Shown here piece after piece: positions 48,980-58,105 of a stretch of DNA of 64,000 nt. Made by a program: the position numbers and the translations under genes. How positions within the stretch are numbered: position 1 is the first letter of the stretch; every line of letters begins with the position of its first letter. The DNA is from Candidatus Flexicrinis proximus (GTDB taxonomy: Bacteria; Chloroflexota; Anaerolineae; Aggregatilineales; Phototrophicaceae). The stretch spans positions 310,001 through 374,000 of the forward strand of contig JADJQF010000002.1 of NCBI GenBank assembly GCA_016712885.1, given 5' to 3'. The notes under the pieces were generated by a model. The model was not told the DNA's origin. It worked only from the letters and a program-made list of their open reading frames with translations, and ran no database searches.

Positions 48980-50662
48980 ATGGTTGTCGAAGTCTCCCGC
49001 CGCGTCTGCGACGGTATAAAACTCAAGTACTTGTTCGCCGCCGGCTTAGCCTGGCTCGAGCACAATCGCGAACGCGTGAACCAGCTCAATGTGTATCCGG
49101 TCCCAGATGGTGATACTGGCACCAACATGACACTGACCATGCGCAAGGCGTACGGAGCAGTGGCCGATTGGGACGATGCAAATGTCGGCAAGGTCGCCGA
49201 AGCCGTTGCCAAAGGCGCGCTTCTGGGCGCACGCGGAAATTCCGGCGTGATTCTTTCGCAGATCCTCCGCGGTTTCGCGAATGGTCTCAAAGATAGGGAG
49301 GTGTTCGACGGCGGTACATTTGCCTACTGCTGCAAGCTGGCTGCCGAGTCGGCCTATCGCGCCGTGGAAAAGCCTGTCGAGGGCACAATCCTGAGCGTCG
49401 CAAAGGCCGCCGCGGAAGCGGCGTTCCGCGTGTCGCAGGAGGAAAACGATCTCCAGGTAATCCTCGAAGTCACTCTCGCCACAGCAAGAGACGCGCTCAG
49501 ACGCACGCCTGAGCAACTTGAAGTGCTGCGAAAGGCCGGCGTTGTCGATTCTGGCGGACAAGGCCTAGTCTATATCTTCGAAGGCATGACCCGCATGCTT
49601 CAGGGCGAACCAGTCATGCTGCACGAGACGTTGATGTCCAGCCATACGGTCGACGGAGATACGCACGACGGTACCTGGCAAGACGAACTCGAACCTGAGG
49701 ACGAAGAAGGCTACGGCTACGACGTTCAGTTTCTGATGCGCGGGCAATCCTTTGACGTATCGAAAGTCCGGCGTGACTTCGAATCGATGGGATGGTCGAC
49801 GCTGGTTGTGGGTGACGAAACGCTGATCAAAGTTCACATCCACGTCCATAATCCGGCTGATCCAATCGGATATGCAATTGATGCCGGCGCGGCACTGGAC
49901 GACATTGTTGTCGAAAACATGCAGCTCCAGTATGAAGCACAGGCCGCGAAACGGGTCAAAAAAGACCTCGACGACGCGCCGGTAGTGGTTGAAGGCGTAG
50001 CCGTCATCACTGTCGCCGCCGGAGATGGTCTGCGCCGCCTGATGGTGAAGGAACTTGGGGCTTCCGTAGTTGTCAGCGGAGGCCAAACCATGAACCCAAG
50101 TGCTGAGGACTTCCTTAGCGCGATCAACGCAATCGGCAATAGCGAGATCATCATTCTGCCGAACAACAAGAATATCGTCATGGCTGCTGAACAGGCCGCT
50201 AAACTGAGCGTCACCAAGAATGTACGCGTGGTCCCAAGCCGAACAATTCCGCAGGGGGTGTCCGCTCTGTTTGCCTATATGAATACGAAGGAAGGCACAG
50301 ATCTGGAAGGGATATTCGGTGCAATGCAGGCGGCAATCGCAAGCGTGCGCTCGGCGGAGATCACAACTTCAACCAAGACAATTACCCTGGACGGAATATC
50401 GGCTCAGGAAGGCCAGGTTATCGGCTTACTGGACGGAAAGCTCTCTGCGGCAGGAGACACGATCGACGGAGTTGTTGAAACAGTTTTGGGCAAAGGTGAG
50501 GCTCACAACGCCGACCTGATAACGCTCTACTTTGGCGACGTAGTGCGCGAACCGCAGGCAAACAGGCTTGCTGAGACTCTGCGTAACAAGTTTCCTGGGC
50601 CAGAGGTTCAGGTCGTACGCGGTGGACAACCGCTTTACCCGTACCTGATTAGCATTGAATAG
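48980..50662 (+). CDS. fakA: Fatty acid kinase catalytic subunit FakA-like (DhaL/DAK2 domain)
   Basis: 560 residues. DhaL kinase domain at the start (LNVYPVPDGDTGTNMTLTM is the metal/ATP signature, about residues 37-55), a middle domain (about 200-330) and a C-terminal FakA-type domain to 560. With FakB it phosphorylates fatty acids bound to FakB. The next two genes encode two FakB-type DegV proteins, so the set is complete: one kinase with two lipid carriers. Acyl phosphates would feed phospholipid synthesis via plsX/plsY, which are not here. GAGG at 48970-48973 supports the start. Confidence 0.93.
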   Translation: MVVEVSRRVCDGIKLKYLFAAGLAWLEHNRERVNQLNVYPVPDGDTGTNMTLTMRKAYGAVADWDDANVGKVAEAVAKGALLGARGNSGVILSQILRGFANGLKDREVFDGGTFAYCCKLAAESAYRAVEKPVEGTILSVAKAAAEAAFRVSQEENDLQVILEVTLATARDALRRTPEQLEVLRKAGVVDSGGQGLVYIFEGMTRMLQGEPVMLHETLMSSHTVDGDTHDGTWQDELEPEDEEGYGYDVQFLMRGQSFDVSKVRRDFESMGWSTLVVGDETLIKVHIHVHNPADPIGYAIDAGAALDDIVVENMQLQYEAQAAKRVKKDLDDAPVVVEGVAVITVAAGDGLRRLMVKELGASVVVSGGQTMNPSAEDFLSAINAIGNSEIIILPNNKNIVMAAEQAAKLSVTKNVRVVPSRTIPQGVSALFAYMNTKEGTDLEGIFGAMQAAIASVRSAEITTSTKTITLDGISAQEGQVIGLLDGKLSAAGDTIDGVVETVLGKGEAHNADLITLYFGDVVREPQANRLAETLRNKFPGPEVQVVRGGQPLYPYLISIE

Positions 50663-50677
50663 CGCCTGCAGCGCCTC

Positions 50678-51562
50678 ATGTTAAACGTTCTCATTGTCAC
50701 GGACAGCAGTGCGAGTTTTCCAGACAGGTCAACGCTGAGTTCTCCGAATCTCCATGTGATCCCCAGCCGGATCAAGCTGGGTGATCAGGTGTTGCTTGAA
50801 GGCGTTGATATCCCAACCCGCGAGGTATGGGAGAAAATCCGAGGCGGTTCTCCGAAACCGGTTGTGGAACCGCCTAGTGCCCTGGACTTCTACAAGGTTT
50901 TTCAGGCTGCATCGAAGAGATACGATGGGATTCTGAGTATTCATGCGTCCGCCGCTTTGTCGGATAGTTTCCGCAATGCCCAGGCAGCCGCAGATCGTAT
51001 CAGCGGGCGCTGCGAAGTCGCGCAGATCGACTCGCAGTCTTTATGCGTGGGACAGGCACTACTGGCCGCGGAAGCTCTGCGCCTGTTGGGCAGCGTTTCC
51101 AGCTTTGACGAACTGGAGCGAGGCGTTCGCACGCAGACAGCACGGCTGTTTGCCATATACTATGTTGAATCCACCGAGGCGTTGCTCCATAATGACATAG
51201 TCTCCGCGGAGCATAGTGTACTGAGCGCGATGTTGGGCGTAAAACCGCTCCTGACGATTGACGACGGTAAAGTCGTCACGACGGGCAAGGCCAGGACACG
51301 CGCTCAGATCGTCGATCAGCTGGTAGAATTCGCGCAGGGTTTTGTGGCTTTCGATGCGGCCGTCGTCATCCAGCCCGATCTGGCCCAGAGGAGCGAGACC
51401 ACACGTGCACTCCTCAATCGGTTGACCGAGACGTTTCCCGGCAAGTCGTTTACGTTGAGTGGGTACTCTCCGGCCATGGCCTCAATCCTGGGGCAGCATG
51501 CCGGAGGTTTAGTGATTTTAGGTTCAAGATTAGGTGAAGAACATGGCAGTTACGAAGATTAA
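50678..51562 (+). CDS. DegV-family fatty-acid-binding protein (FakB), first copy
   Basis: 294 residues. The DegV fold appears as LIVTDSSASFP at the start and ILSIHASAALSDSFRNAQAAAD in place of the usual SSxLSGTYQSA, then AIYYVESTEALLHN and MLGVKPLLTIDDGKV. DegV proteins bind a fatty acid in a tunnel and present it to FakA. It starts 16 bases after fakA. It is clearly distinct from the next DegV gene (different lengths and motifs), so the carriers may prefer different acyl chains. Confidence 0.88.
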   Translation: MLNVLIVTDSSASFPDRSTLSSPNLHVIPSRIKLGDQVLLEGVDIPTREVWEKIRGGSPKPVVEPPSALDFYKVFQAASKRYDGILSIHASAALSDSFRNAQAAADRISGRCEVAQIDSQSLCVGQALLAAEALRLLGSVSSFDELERGVRTQTARLFAIYYVESTEALLHNDIVSAEHSVLSAMLGVKPLLTIDDGKVVTTGKARTRAQIVDQLVEFAQGFVAFDAAVVIQPDLAQRSETTRALLNRLTETFPGKSFTLSGYSPAMASILGQHAGGLVILGSRLGEEHGSYED

Positions 51563-52397
51563 GTTTGTCACGGACACCGTAGCGGACCTGCCCACTGAAA
51601 TGATCGAGCGGTATGACATCGCTGTCGTACCCACTTTTGTCAATTATGGAGGCCAAAGTTTTGCGGACGACGGAAAGGAGCTTGATCGCGAGGCGTTCTA
51701 TCGTGAGCTGCCCACCATGTCGACGCATGCCACCACAGCGGCCCCCCCACCCGCGCTTGCCGAGGAAACTCTACAGCGCCATTTTGAAGGTGCAGATCAC
51801 CTGATCGCAATTGTTACACCGGCAAAATTGAGTGCGACGTATAATTCATTCAGGATTGGTGGTGCCGGACTTCCCGCCGACCGATATACCCTGATTGACA
51901 GCGGACAGCTCGCTATGGGTCTGGGCTGGCAGGTGGTCACTGGTGCCGAGGTTGCGTCTCAAACCGGCAGTGTGCAGGCAACCATAGACGCGATCCAGCG
52001 CGTGCAGAAGAACCAGGCGCTGTACTGTGGACTGGCAACGATGGAGTACCTGCGCCGGAGCGGCCGGGTCGGTTGGGCATCGGCCGGCATCGGCGCGCTG
52101 CTCCAGATCAAGCCGATATTGCAGGTTATAGACGGTGAGGTTAAGCCCGCCGCGCGAATCCGTACGTTCAGCAAGGCCGTCGATTTTCTGATCGACATGA
52201 TTCAGCAGCAGGGCACGCTCGACAAGATGGCCATCATACACTCGAATAATCTCGAGGGCGCGCTGGAAATCAAAGAACGTGTAAAGCAAATTCTACCGAA
52301 GGACACTATCGTCACAAACATCGGTCCGACATTGGGTGTACATATTGGCCCGGGATCGTTAGGGTTTGCGAGCGTCAGTGCCACATGGAAAGCGTAA
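51543..52397 (+). CDS. DegV-family fatty-acid-binding protein (FakB), second copy
   Basis: 284 residues from the ATG at 51543, with AGGTGAA before it. KFVTDTVADLP opens the fold; IVTPAKLSATYNSFRIGG is the lipid-contact loop, and YLRRSGRVGWASAGIGALLQIKPILQV matches the DegV core. It overlaps the first DegV gene by 20 bases, so the two are translationally linked. The fakA-fakB-fakB order indicates a functional fatty acid kinase module. The next gene, recG, begins 12 bases later. Confidence 0.9.
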   Translation: MAVTKIKFVTDTVADLPTEMIERYDIAVVPTFVNYGGQSFADDGKELDREAFYRELPTMSTHATTAAPPPALAEETLQRHFEGADHLIAIVTPAKLSATYNSFRIGGAGLPADRYTLIDSGQLAMGLGWQVVTGAEVASQTGSVQATIDAIQRVQKNQALYCGLATMEYLRRSGRVGWASAGIGALLQIKPILQVIDGEVKPAARIRTFSKAVDFLIDMIQQQGTLDKMAIIHSNNLEGALEIKERVKQILPKDTIVTNIGPTLGVHIGPGSLGFASVSATWKA

Positions 52398-52409
52398 TTC
52401 ACAGACTTT

Positions 52410-55400
52410 ATGCCATCTGCGATTGAAACATTGGTCAAAATCCTAAAGCTGGAAAAGCAGCAGGGCGCGAGCAACCGTGCGGTTGTTGGCGGCCTGGGTG
52501 CCTTTAGCGCAAATTGGGCCATGCAAGCCTATGAGCAGGCGCGCAGGCCCGAGCAGAAGCGCCTGGTCGACGAGCTCGCATCGCTCATGCGTGGCTACGA
52601 TGGAATGGAAAACAAAGCCGAGCGCATGAACATGGTCAACTACATGCTTGACCGTGTCACGGGACGGATTCAACCGCCGTCTGAGCGCTCCGCGTTCGAA
52701 GACATTGCGAAGGCAGAATCGCCGACGCCAGCACGTCCGCCACGGCGTGATGCAGACCGCCCCCCGCGTGAGCCGCGGCGCGACGCCGATCGTGTTCAAC
52801 GCCAGCCGCTGCCGCCCGGTGAAACGGACGCCGTCCAGCCTGAGAATTCCGAGTCGCCTGCAGCAGAGATTAGCGATGAGTCTTCAGGTGAGGCGAACGA
52901 GCAGTTGCAGGAGAGCAACCGCGGCGTGCGTGATGATCGGGCCAGTCAACCGCGTGAGGCGCGCCGCGATCAGGATCGCCGTGAGCGTCCTCCTCGCGAT
53001 TCACGCCCTGAACAGTCCGAGCGGCCAACCAGATCACGACCGAGCCGCTCCGAACAAGGCGAACGGCGGGATAAGGGTGCAGAGCGTCCAGCTCGTGAAG
53101 GTCAGGGAGAACGGCGTGAAACTCGCGGAACTCAGGGGGAACGTCCGCAGCAGGGCCGTTCTGGGGGACAGTCTCAGGCCCGAGGAGGTAAACCCGGTGG
53201 TCGCCCTGATCAGCGCAGACAGCAGTCCCGCGCACAGGATGGCGACGAGGATGGCGATTCGGTCATTGAGTCAGGTGAAGTCAACTTCGACACCAGTGAC
53301 CAGTTTGAAGTTACGCATACGGGAAAGTTGGATATCCCGACAGAAGTGCGCCTTGCGAGGCCGCCAAGAAGCCCTCGTCCAGTCATCGATCCGGAGGCGG
53401 CGGCGGACAATTTACGCGGGCTTTCAGCGCCTGTCAGTGATATGCGTGGCGTTGGCCCCAAAATGGTCGAGACGCTGGCTAAGCTGAACATCTACACCAT
53501 CAAGGATCTACTATATTTTCTCCCTCGCCGATACGACGACTACACCAAGCTGACTCCCCTTGGCCGGCTGAGGCCGTATCAGGAAACCACGGTGATTGCG
53601 ACTGTGCGCCGGAGCGAGCTTCGTGTGACTCGGGGTGGCCGGAAGGATCTGGCGGTCGAGTTTGATGATGGGACCGGAATGCTCAGTGTGACATTCTTTG
53701 GGCAGCACTATCTGGTACGGACGTTTCAGCCCGGCGCGCAGTTCGTGCTGCACGGTCAGGTCGGCGCATATCAAGGGCGCCCTCAGCTCGCAAACCCGGA
53801 ATGGGAACAGATCGATCCAGAGAACCTGCGCCAGGTCGGAATTGTCCCGGTTTACCCGTTGACTGAGGGGTTGACCGCCAAGACCATGCGCCGGATGATG
53901 CGCGAGACGGTAAGTTATTGGGCGGAAAAACTGCCCGATTACATGCCGGAGTCGGTCCTCGAACGTGCGGAACTGGCCGATCTGGACTGGACAATTCGCA
54001 ACCTACACTTTCCTGAGGGTCATGACCATCTGCATCACGCGCAAAACCGGTGGGTCTTCGACCAATTGCTCATGCTGCAAATGTCGATTCTGGCCAACCG
54101 GCGCGAATGGCAGAGTGTTCCGGGTACTCCCCTTCCAGTCAATGACGGCTATCTTGACGCCTTTCAGGACGCGGTTTTCCCCTATCCACTCACATCAGCA
54201 CAACTCCGCGCCGTCGACGATATCCGGCGCGACGTGGCTAAAAGCGTCCCGATGAACCGGCTGCTTCAAGGCGACGTCGGTGCTGGAAAAACCGCTGTAG
54301 CCCTGTCGTCGATGGCTATGGCGTTTGTGAACGGCAAACAGTCGGTCCTCATGGCCCCGACCAGCATCCTGGCCGAGCAGCATTACCGCAGCCTCACCCG
54401 CCTGCTGGCGCAAACCCCGGGTGACCGTCAGCCGGTTGTTGCGCTCCTCACGGGTGCTGTGTCGCCCGCTGAAAGACGCGATGTCATTGCGGGCATTGGC
54501 GACGGTTCAATCGATATGGTGGTCGGCACCCATGCCGTGATCGAGGACAATGTCGAGTTCCAATCGCTGGCCCTGGTTGTCATCGATGAACAGCACCGCT
54601 TCGGCGTGCAACAGCGCGGATTACTGAGAGGCAAAGGTACAAACCCACACGTACTGGTGATGACTGCCACACCTATCCCCCGAACGCTGGCGCTGACGCT
54701 CTTTGCCGACCTCGACCTCAGTGTGCTGGACGAAATGCCCCCAGGCCGTACGCCGATCGCCACGCGGGTCGTACTTCCCGTCGAGCGCGAAAGAATGCAC
54801 CGATTTGTGGAAGAGCAGCTGCAGAAGGGCAGGCAGGCCTTCATAATTCATCCACTCGTCGAAGCCTCCGATACTATTGAGGCAGCGTCTGCCGTCGAGG
54901 CATTCGAGCGCCTGAGCAAGGTCTTCTTCAGGCATCGAGTTGGGCTTCTCCACGGAAAGATGCGGCCTGCCGAAAAAGACGACGCGATGGTTGCGTTTAG
55001 CGAAGGCGCCACAGATGTGCTCGTCACCACGTCGGTCGCAGAAGTCGGCGTCGACGTCCCCAATGCATCGGTGATCATCATCGAGGGCGCAAACCGGTTT
55101 GGTTTGGCGCAGTTGCACCAATTCCGGGGGCGTGTTGGCCGCGGCCAGCACCAGAGTTACTGCTTCCTGGTTCCGGATCAGATTACCCCGGAATCGGAAA
55201 AACGGTTGCGAGTGCTGGTGGAAACCAACGACGGGTTCATGCTGGCGGAAGAAGACTGGAAGCAGCGCGGTGCGGGAGATCTAGTGGGTACCCGACAAAG
55301 CGGGCGCAACAAACTGCAGCTGCTTGAAATGATGATGCCCACCCTCGTGGAAACCGCACAGCGCGAAGCGCGCACGCTGTTCGCTGAGGATCCGGCATTG

Positions 55401-55469
55401 ACCTTGCCTGAACACCGACTTCTGGCTCAGCGCGTAACCATGGCACACCCGCAAAGTGACGTGAGTTAG
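52410..55469 (+). CDS. recG: ATP-dependent DNA helicase RecG with a 335-residue N-terminal extension
   Basis: 1,019 residues against about 690-820 usual. RecG proper begins near residue 338 (MRGVGPKMVETLAKLNIYTIKDLLYFLPRRYDDY, the wedge), with Walker A GDVGAGKT (about 620-627), DEQH in VVIDEQHRFGVQQ (about 726), and the late motifs LVTTSVAEVGVDVPNASV and LRGRVGRGQHQSY-like (FRGRVGRGQH). It reverses stalled forks and branch-migrates. The extension has a helical head (1-95: IETLVKILKLEKQQG, MNMVNYMLDRVTGRI) then a long Arg/Asp/Glu/Pro/Gly/Gln-rich stretch (about 105-285), predicted disordered. No ribosome site is clear at 52410, but the head looks like coding sequence throughout. Confidence 0.92.
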   Translation: MPSAIETLVKILKLEKQQGASNRAVVGGLGAFSANWAMQAYEQARRPEQKRLVDELASLMRGYDGMENKAERMNMVNYMLDRVTGRIQPPSERSAFEDIAKAESPTPARPPRRDADRPPREPRRDADRVQRQPLPPGETDAVQPENSESPAAEISDESSGEANEQLQESNRGVRDDRASQPREARRDQDRRERPPRDSRPEQSERPTRSRPSRSEQGERRDKGAERPAREGQGERRETRGTQGERPQQGRSGGQSQARGGKPGGRPDQRRQQSRAQDGDEDGDSVIESGEVNFDTSDQFEVTHTGKLDIPTEVRLARPPRSPRPVIDPEAAADNLRGLSAPVSDMRGVGPKMVETLAKLNIYTIKDLLYFLPRRYDDYTKLTPLGRLRPYQETTVIATVRRSELRVTRGGRKDLAVEFDDGTGMLSVTFFGQHYLVRTFQPGAQFVLHGQVGAYQGRPQLANPEWEQIDPENLRQVGIVPVYPLTEGLTAKTMRRMMRETVSYWAEKLPDYMPESVLERAELADLDWTIRNLHFPEGHDHLHHAQNRWVFDQLLMLQMSILANRREWQSVPGTPLPVNDGYLDAFQDAVFPYPLTSAQLRAVDDIRRDVAKSVPMNRLLQGDVGAGKTAVALSSMAMAFVNGKQSVLMAPTSILAEQHYRSLTRLLAQTPGDRQPVVALLTGAVSPAERRDVIAGIGDGSIDMVVGTHAVIEDNVEFQSLALVVIDEQHRFGVQQRGLLRGKGTNPHVLVMTATPIPRTLALTLFADLDLSVLDEMPPGRTPIATRVVLPVERERMHRFVEEQLQKGRQAFIIHPLVEASDTIEAASAVEAFERLSKVFFRHRVGLLHGKMRPAEKDDAMVAFSEGATDVLVTTSVAEVGVDVPNASVIIIEGANRFGLAQLHQFRGRVGRGQHQSYCFLVPDQITPESEKRLRVLVETNDGFMLAEEDWKQRGAGDLVGTRQSGRNKLQLLEMMMPTLVETAQREARTLFAEDPALTLPEHRLLAQRVTMAHPQSDVS

Positions 55470-55480
55470 CTCACGTCACT
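55455..55480 (+). terminator. Perfect hairpin with the recG stop codon in its loop
   Basis: AGTGACGTGAG (55455-55465) and CTCACGTCACT (55470-55480) form an 11-base perfect stem; the loop TTAG contains the recG stop TAG (55467-55469). coaD starts 16 bases later. No T tract follows. It may stabilise the recG transcript end or modulate coaD translation. Confidence 0.6.
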
Positions 55481-55495
55481 CCACTGGAGCAAACA

Positions 55496-56026
55496 ATGAC
55501 TCGAATCGCTGTATACCCTGGCTCGTTCGACCCAATTCACAACGGGCACATCGACGTTGCCATGCGCGCGGCGAAAATATTCGACAAAGTCATTATTGCC
55601 GCTTATGATTTACCGAAGAAGCGCTTGCTGTTCACTGTCGATGAACGGGTTTCGCTTGCGAAGCAGGCTGTTGCACATATCCCAAACGCAGAAGTTGCGA
55701 AATATTCTGGCCTGCTAGTAAACTATGCAGCAGAAGTGGGTGCGATGGCAATTGTACGTGGACTCCGCGTGTTCTCGGATTTCGAGTTCGAGTTTCGAAT
55801 GGGTCTGGCGAACAAGAAACTCGCGCCGCAGATTGAGACGGTCTCCATCATGACCGATGAGCGACATCTTCATATCAGTTCGAGTACAATCCGCGAGATT
55901 GCCGAACTTGGTGGTGATGTTTCGATGATGGTGCCGGATTTCGTGGACGAGGTACTTAAGCGGCGATTCGCGGAGCTGAACGCAAGCCAATCTAGCCCGG
56001 GCTATAACATCAGCATCCGTGATTAG
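55496..56026 (+). CDS. coaD: Phosphopantetheine adenylyltransferase
   Basis: 176 residues. YPGSFDPIHNGHIDV holds the T/HxGH nucleotide-binding site, then IVRGLRVFSDFEFEF and the C-terminal ISSSTIREI. The enzyme adenylylates 4'-phosphopantetheine to dephospho-CoA, the step after CoaBC (36988). The length is slightly above the common 160 because of a C-terminal polar tail. GGAGC lies before the ATG, and it follows recG closely. Confidence 0.95.
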   Translation: MTRIAVYPGSFDPIHNGHIDVAMRAAKIFDKVIIAAYDLPKKRLLFTVDERVSLAKQAVAHIPNAEVAKYSGLLVNYAAEVGAMAIVRGLRVFSDFEFEFRMGLANKKLAPQIETVSIMTDERHLHISSSTIREIAELGGDVSMMVPDFVDEVLKRRFAELNASQSSPGYNISIRD

Positions 56027-56054
56027 CGCGCATTGGGCAGGGGGTTGAGGACCA

Positions 56055-56573
56055 ATGGATATTCTACAACTGGTTGACCGGCTTGAAGATTTGATTGATG
56101 AGGGACGTCATCTGCCGTTCAGTAAATTCACGGTGATCGACGAAGAGCGCGCCCTGGCAATTCTGGACCAGATGCGCATATCTATCCCGGAAGAAATCGT
56201 GAAGGCCACAACCGTCCTTCAGGAACGCAATCGCATCCTTGAGAAGGCAAACGAGGATGCAGCACGCATTCTGCAGGAATCGAGATCCAAAGGTATCGAG
56301 ATGCTCGACCAGGACACCTCGGTCCAGGCCGCCCAGGCCCGCGCCCGCGAGGTGCTTGAACGTGCCCGCCGCGATGCAGATCAGGTTATGAACGAGGCGG
56401 ATAAGTACGTCGTCGACTCGCTCCGCGATCTTGAGCGCCGGCTCACTCGTATGGTGGGTGAAGTCCGAAACGGGATTGCCGAGGTTGAGCAACCGGCGGA
56501 CCAGATTGTCGCCCAGTACGATCCGACTGCTCTGCCGATCCTTCAGCAGCAGAACCAGACTGTAGACCGCTAG
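56055..56573 (+). CDS. Coiled-coil cytoplasmic protein (ATP synthase b / DivIVA-like)
   Basis: 172 residues, almost entirely charged heptad-like sequence from about 50 to 145 (VLQERNRILEKANEDAARILQES, ARAREVLERARRDADQVMNEADK split by context), with no membrane segment. The N-terminus MDILQLVDRLEDLIDEGRHLPFSKFTVID is a common start of small coiled-coil proteins placed next to coaD in several bacteria. Likely a scaffold or cell-division-associated filament; no enzyme motif. GAGG at 56047-56050 supports the start 28 bases after coaD. Confidence 0.75.
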   Translation: MDILQLVDRLEDLIDEGRHLPFSKFTVIDEERALAILDQMRISIPEEIVKATTVLQERNRILEKANEDAARILQESRSKGIEMLDQDTSVQAAQARAREVLERARRDADQVMNEADKYVVDSLRDLERRLTRMVGEVRNGIAEVEQPADQIVAQYDPTALPILQQQNQTVDR

Positions 56574-56631
56574 GTTCCATCCAGGACGCCTTGTGCCCTG
56601 TTCTGATTTCGACATGATATTACAAAACTGT

Positions 56632-56660
56632 AAGCCGGGGCAGTCGCCTCGGCTTCTTGT
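56632..56660 (+). terminator. Intrinsic terminator after the coiled-coil gene
   Basis: AAGCCGGGG (56632-56640) pairs with CCTCGGCTT (56647-56655), with one G-T pair and the loop CAGTCG, followed by CTTGTTT. It ends the fakA to coiled-coil run. Confidence 0.65.
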
Positions 56661-56714
56661 TTACGCCTGACCTACGCTCCGCCGTGCTTACCTACCCCGC
56701 CCGGCCGACTCCTG

Positions 56715-56720
56715 TATAAT
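56715..56720 (+). promoter_or_regulatory. Possible -10 box for the TPR-like membrane protein
   Basis: A perfect TATAAT lies at 56715-56720, 35 bases before the next start. No clear -35 element was seen at the expected distance, so the promoter is tentative. Confidence 0.4.
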
Positions 56721-56754
56721 CAGCGGCGGTTCAGGAGACTATTCAGGCACGCAA

Positions 56755-57906
56755 ATGACTCAAGTCCCACTTGATGATACGCAAAAGATGCGCGCGGTGC
56801 GCGTGCAGCAGCTTTCCAACCATGAAATTCCGCTGCTCGATCCAGACGGAGATGAGTACCTCGAAAGTCCGCGAGGTGTCGGCTGCGGGATGACCATCGT
56901 GCTTCTTGGCATCGTTGGGGTCTTCGCGCTGGTCATCGTCGGGTTGTCTGCTACTGCGGGATGGACGGCAGGCCAACGTACAGCAACCACCAATTCCGAA
57001 GCCACTTCGTCAGCTGAACTTCAGCATCAGATCGACCTGATTTCCGCGGATCTGAGCGAAGGCAATTACGAACTAGCCGATATTCGTTTACGGTATCTGG
57101 CGACTCAGGCGCCCCAGTTGGTGGCGCTGCCTCAGTTAATGTCTACGGGTACGGCGCTGTTCCTGACACGTCAGCCAACAGCAACTCTGACGCCTACAGA
57201 GACCCCTACCGCCACGGCGACTGTGGTTGGTCCGACGCTGACGCCCACAATCGAGTCAACCGCCACGCTATCCGACCCGTTTGACCTCGCAGGGCGTTTA
57301 CAGCGCGCTCAGTCATCTGTCGCGCTGGCACAGTGGCAGGTAGCCATTGATGATCTCGACGTAATTCTCGGAATTGATCCGAACTATGAGGCCCTGCAGG
57401 TGCGAAATCTCATGTCGCGCGCCCTGAACGCACAAGCGTTGAACCTGTATCGGACGGGAGAACTCGGTGAAGCGATTTTCCTGACGGACCGCGCTGAGGA
57501 ATTCGGGCCGCTCGCAGAGGGGTTGGAGTTCGAACGCTACGTCGCGCAGCTTTACCTGACTGCAAAGTCCCGCGTGGGCACGAACGACTATATCGGCGCC
57601 ATCAACGCGCTGAACGAAGTTCTGACGCTAGCGCCGAATTATCAGGGGGGAGCGATACAACAGCTCCTGTTCAACAACTACGTCCTGTATGCCGACGCGT
57701 TGATGTTCGGTTCACCATGTTCCGCCGCGCAGCAGTACACCAATGCCCTTCGCCTGTTCAGCGACGGGACGGTATCCGGGAAGCGAGTTACGGCTCAGAA
57801 CTACTGTGACTTCGGCACGCCAACCCCGGTGGGTTTCGTCCCGACTGATCCTGCTAATCCTGGAGCCGCGGCTACTGTAGCCCCGATTGGCCAACCGGGT
57901 TCGTGA
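56755..57906 (+). CDS. Membrane-anchored protein with TP-rich linker and TPR-like repeats
   Basis: 383 residues. A cytoplasmic N-terminus (about 45) is followed by one membrane helix (MTIVLLGIVGVFALVIVGLSA), then Thr/Pro-rich stretches (PTATLTPTETPTATAT) and helical repeats of TPR type: QWQVAIDDLDVILGIDPNYEAL, then YIGAINALNEVLTLAPNYQGG. The end is again TP-rich. It is likely a surface scaffold; no enzyme motif. It shares the TP linker style of the LysM proteins elsewhere in the window. The strand contains a -10 box upstream. Confidence 0.75.
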   Translation: MTQVPLDDTQKMRAVRVQQLSNHEIPLLDPDGDEYLESPRGVGCGMTIVLLGIVGVFALVIVGLSATAGWTAGQRTATTNSEATSSAELQHQIDLISADLSEGNYELADIRLRYLATQAPQLVALPQLMSTGTALFLTRQPTATLTPTETPTATATVVGPTLTPTIESTATLSDPFDLAGRLQRAQSSVALAQWQVAIDDLDVILGIDPNYEALQVRNLMSRALNAQALNLYRTGELGEAIFLTDRAEEFGPLAEGLEFERYVAQLYLTAKSRVGTNDYIGAINALNEVLTLAPNYQGGAIQQLLFNNYVLYADALMFGSPCSAAQQYTNALRLFSDGTVSGKRVTAQNYCDFGTPTPVGFVPTDPANPGAAATVAPIGQPGS

Positions 57907-57969
57907 CGTTTAAGGAGTATTCAGGGCGGCTTCACGTATTATTCAGGCGGCACACCTATCCTATTTAGT

Positions 57970-58105
57970 GTAGGGAGCGGACCTCAAGTGCTGAACCTCC
58001 CTCCTTAGCTGTATGATAGGTCCGCTTCTGGCCGGAGAATAAAACATCTGGCCTCACTATTTGCGAATCGCCGACATGTCCCCCCCATGTCGGCGGTTTG
58101 TTTCT
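57970..58105 (+). ncRNA. Candidate structured RNA with an intrinsic terminator
   Basis: This 308-base gene-free gap holds an inverted repeat, AGCGGACCT (57976-57984) with AGGTCCGCT (58018-58026), extendable to about 12 pairs around a 33-base loop, and 40 bases later a strong terminator: CGCCGACATG (58069-58078) and CATGTCGGCG (58086-58095), a seven-base loop, then GTTTGTTTC. The terminator lies 160 bases past the preceding gene and 110 before the next, so it appears to end its own short transcript of about 135 bases. A -10-like TATCCT lies near 57957. Not recognised as 6S, tmRNA, RNase P or SRP RNA. Confidence 0.5.

Noticed and set aside
57970..58105. Candidate RNA as 6S RNA, tmRNA, RNase P or SRP RNA
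   Set aside because: The conserved cores of these RNAs were not found, and the length is short for three of them.
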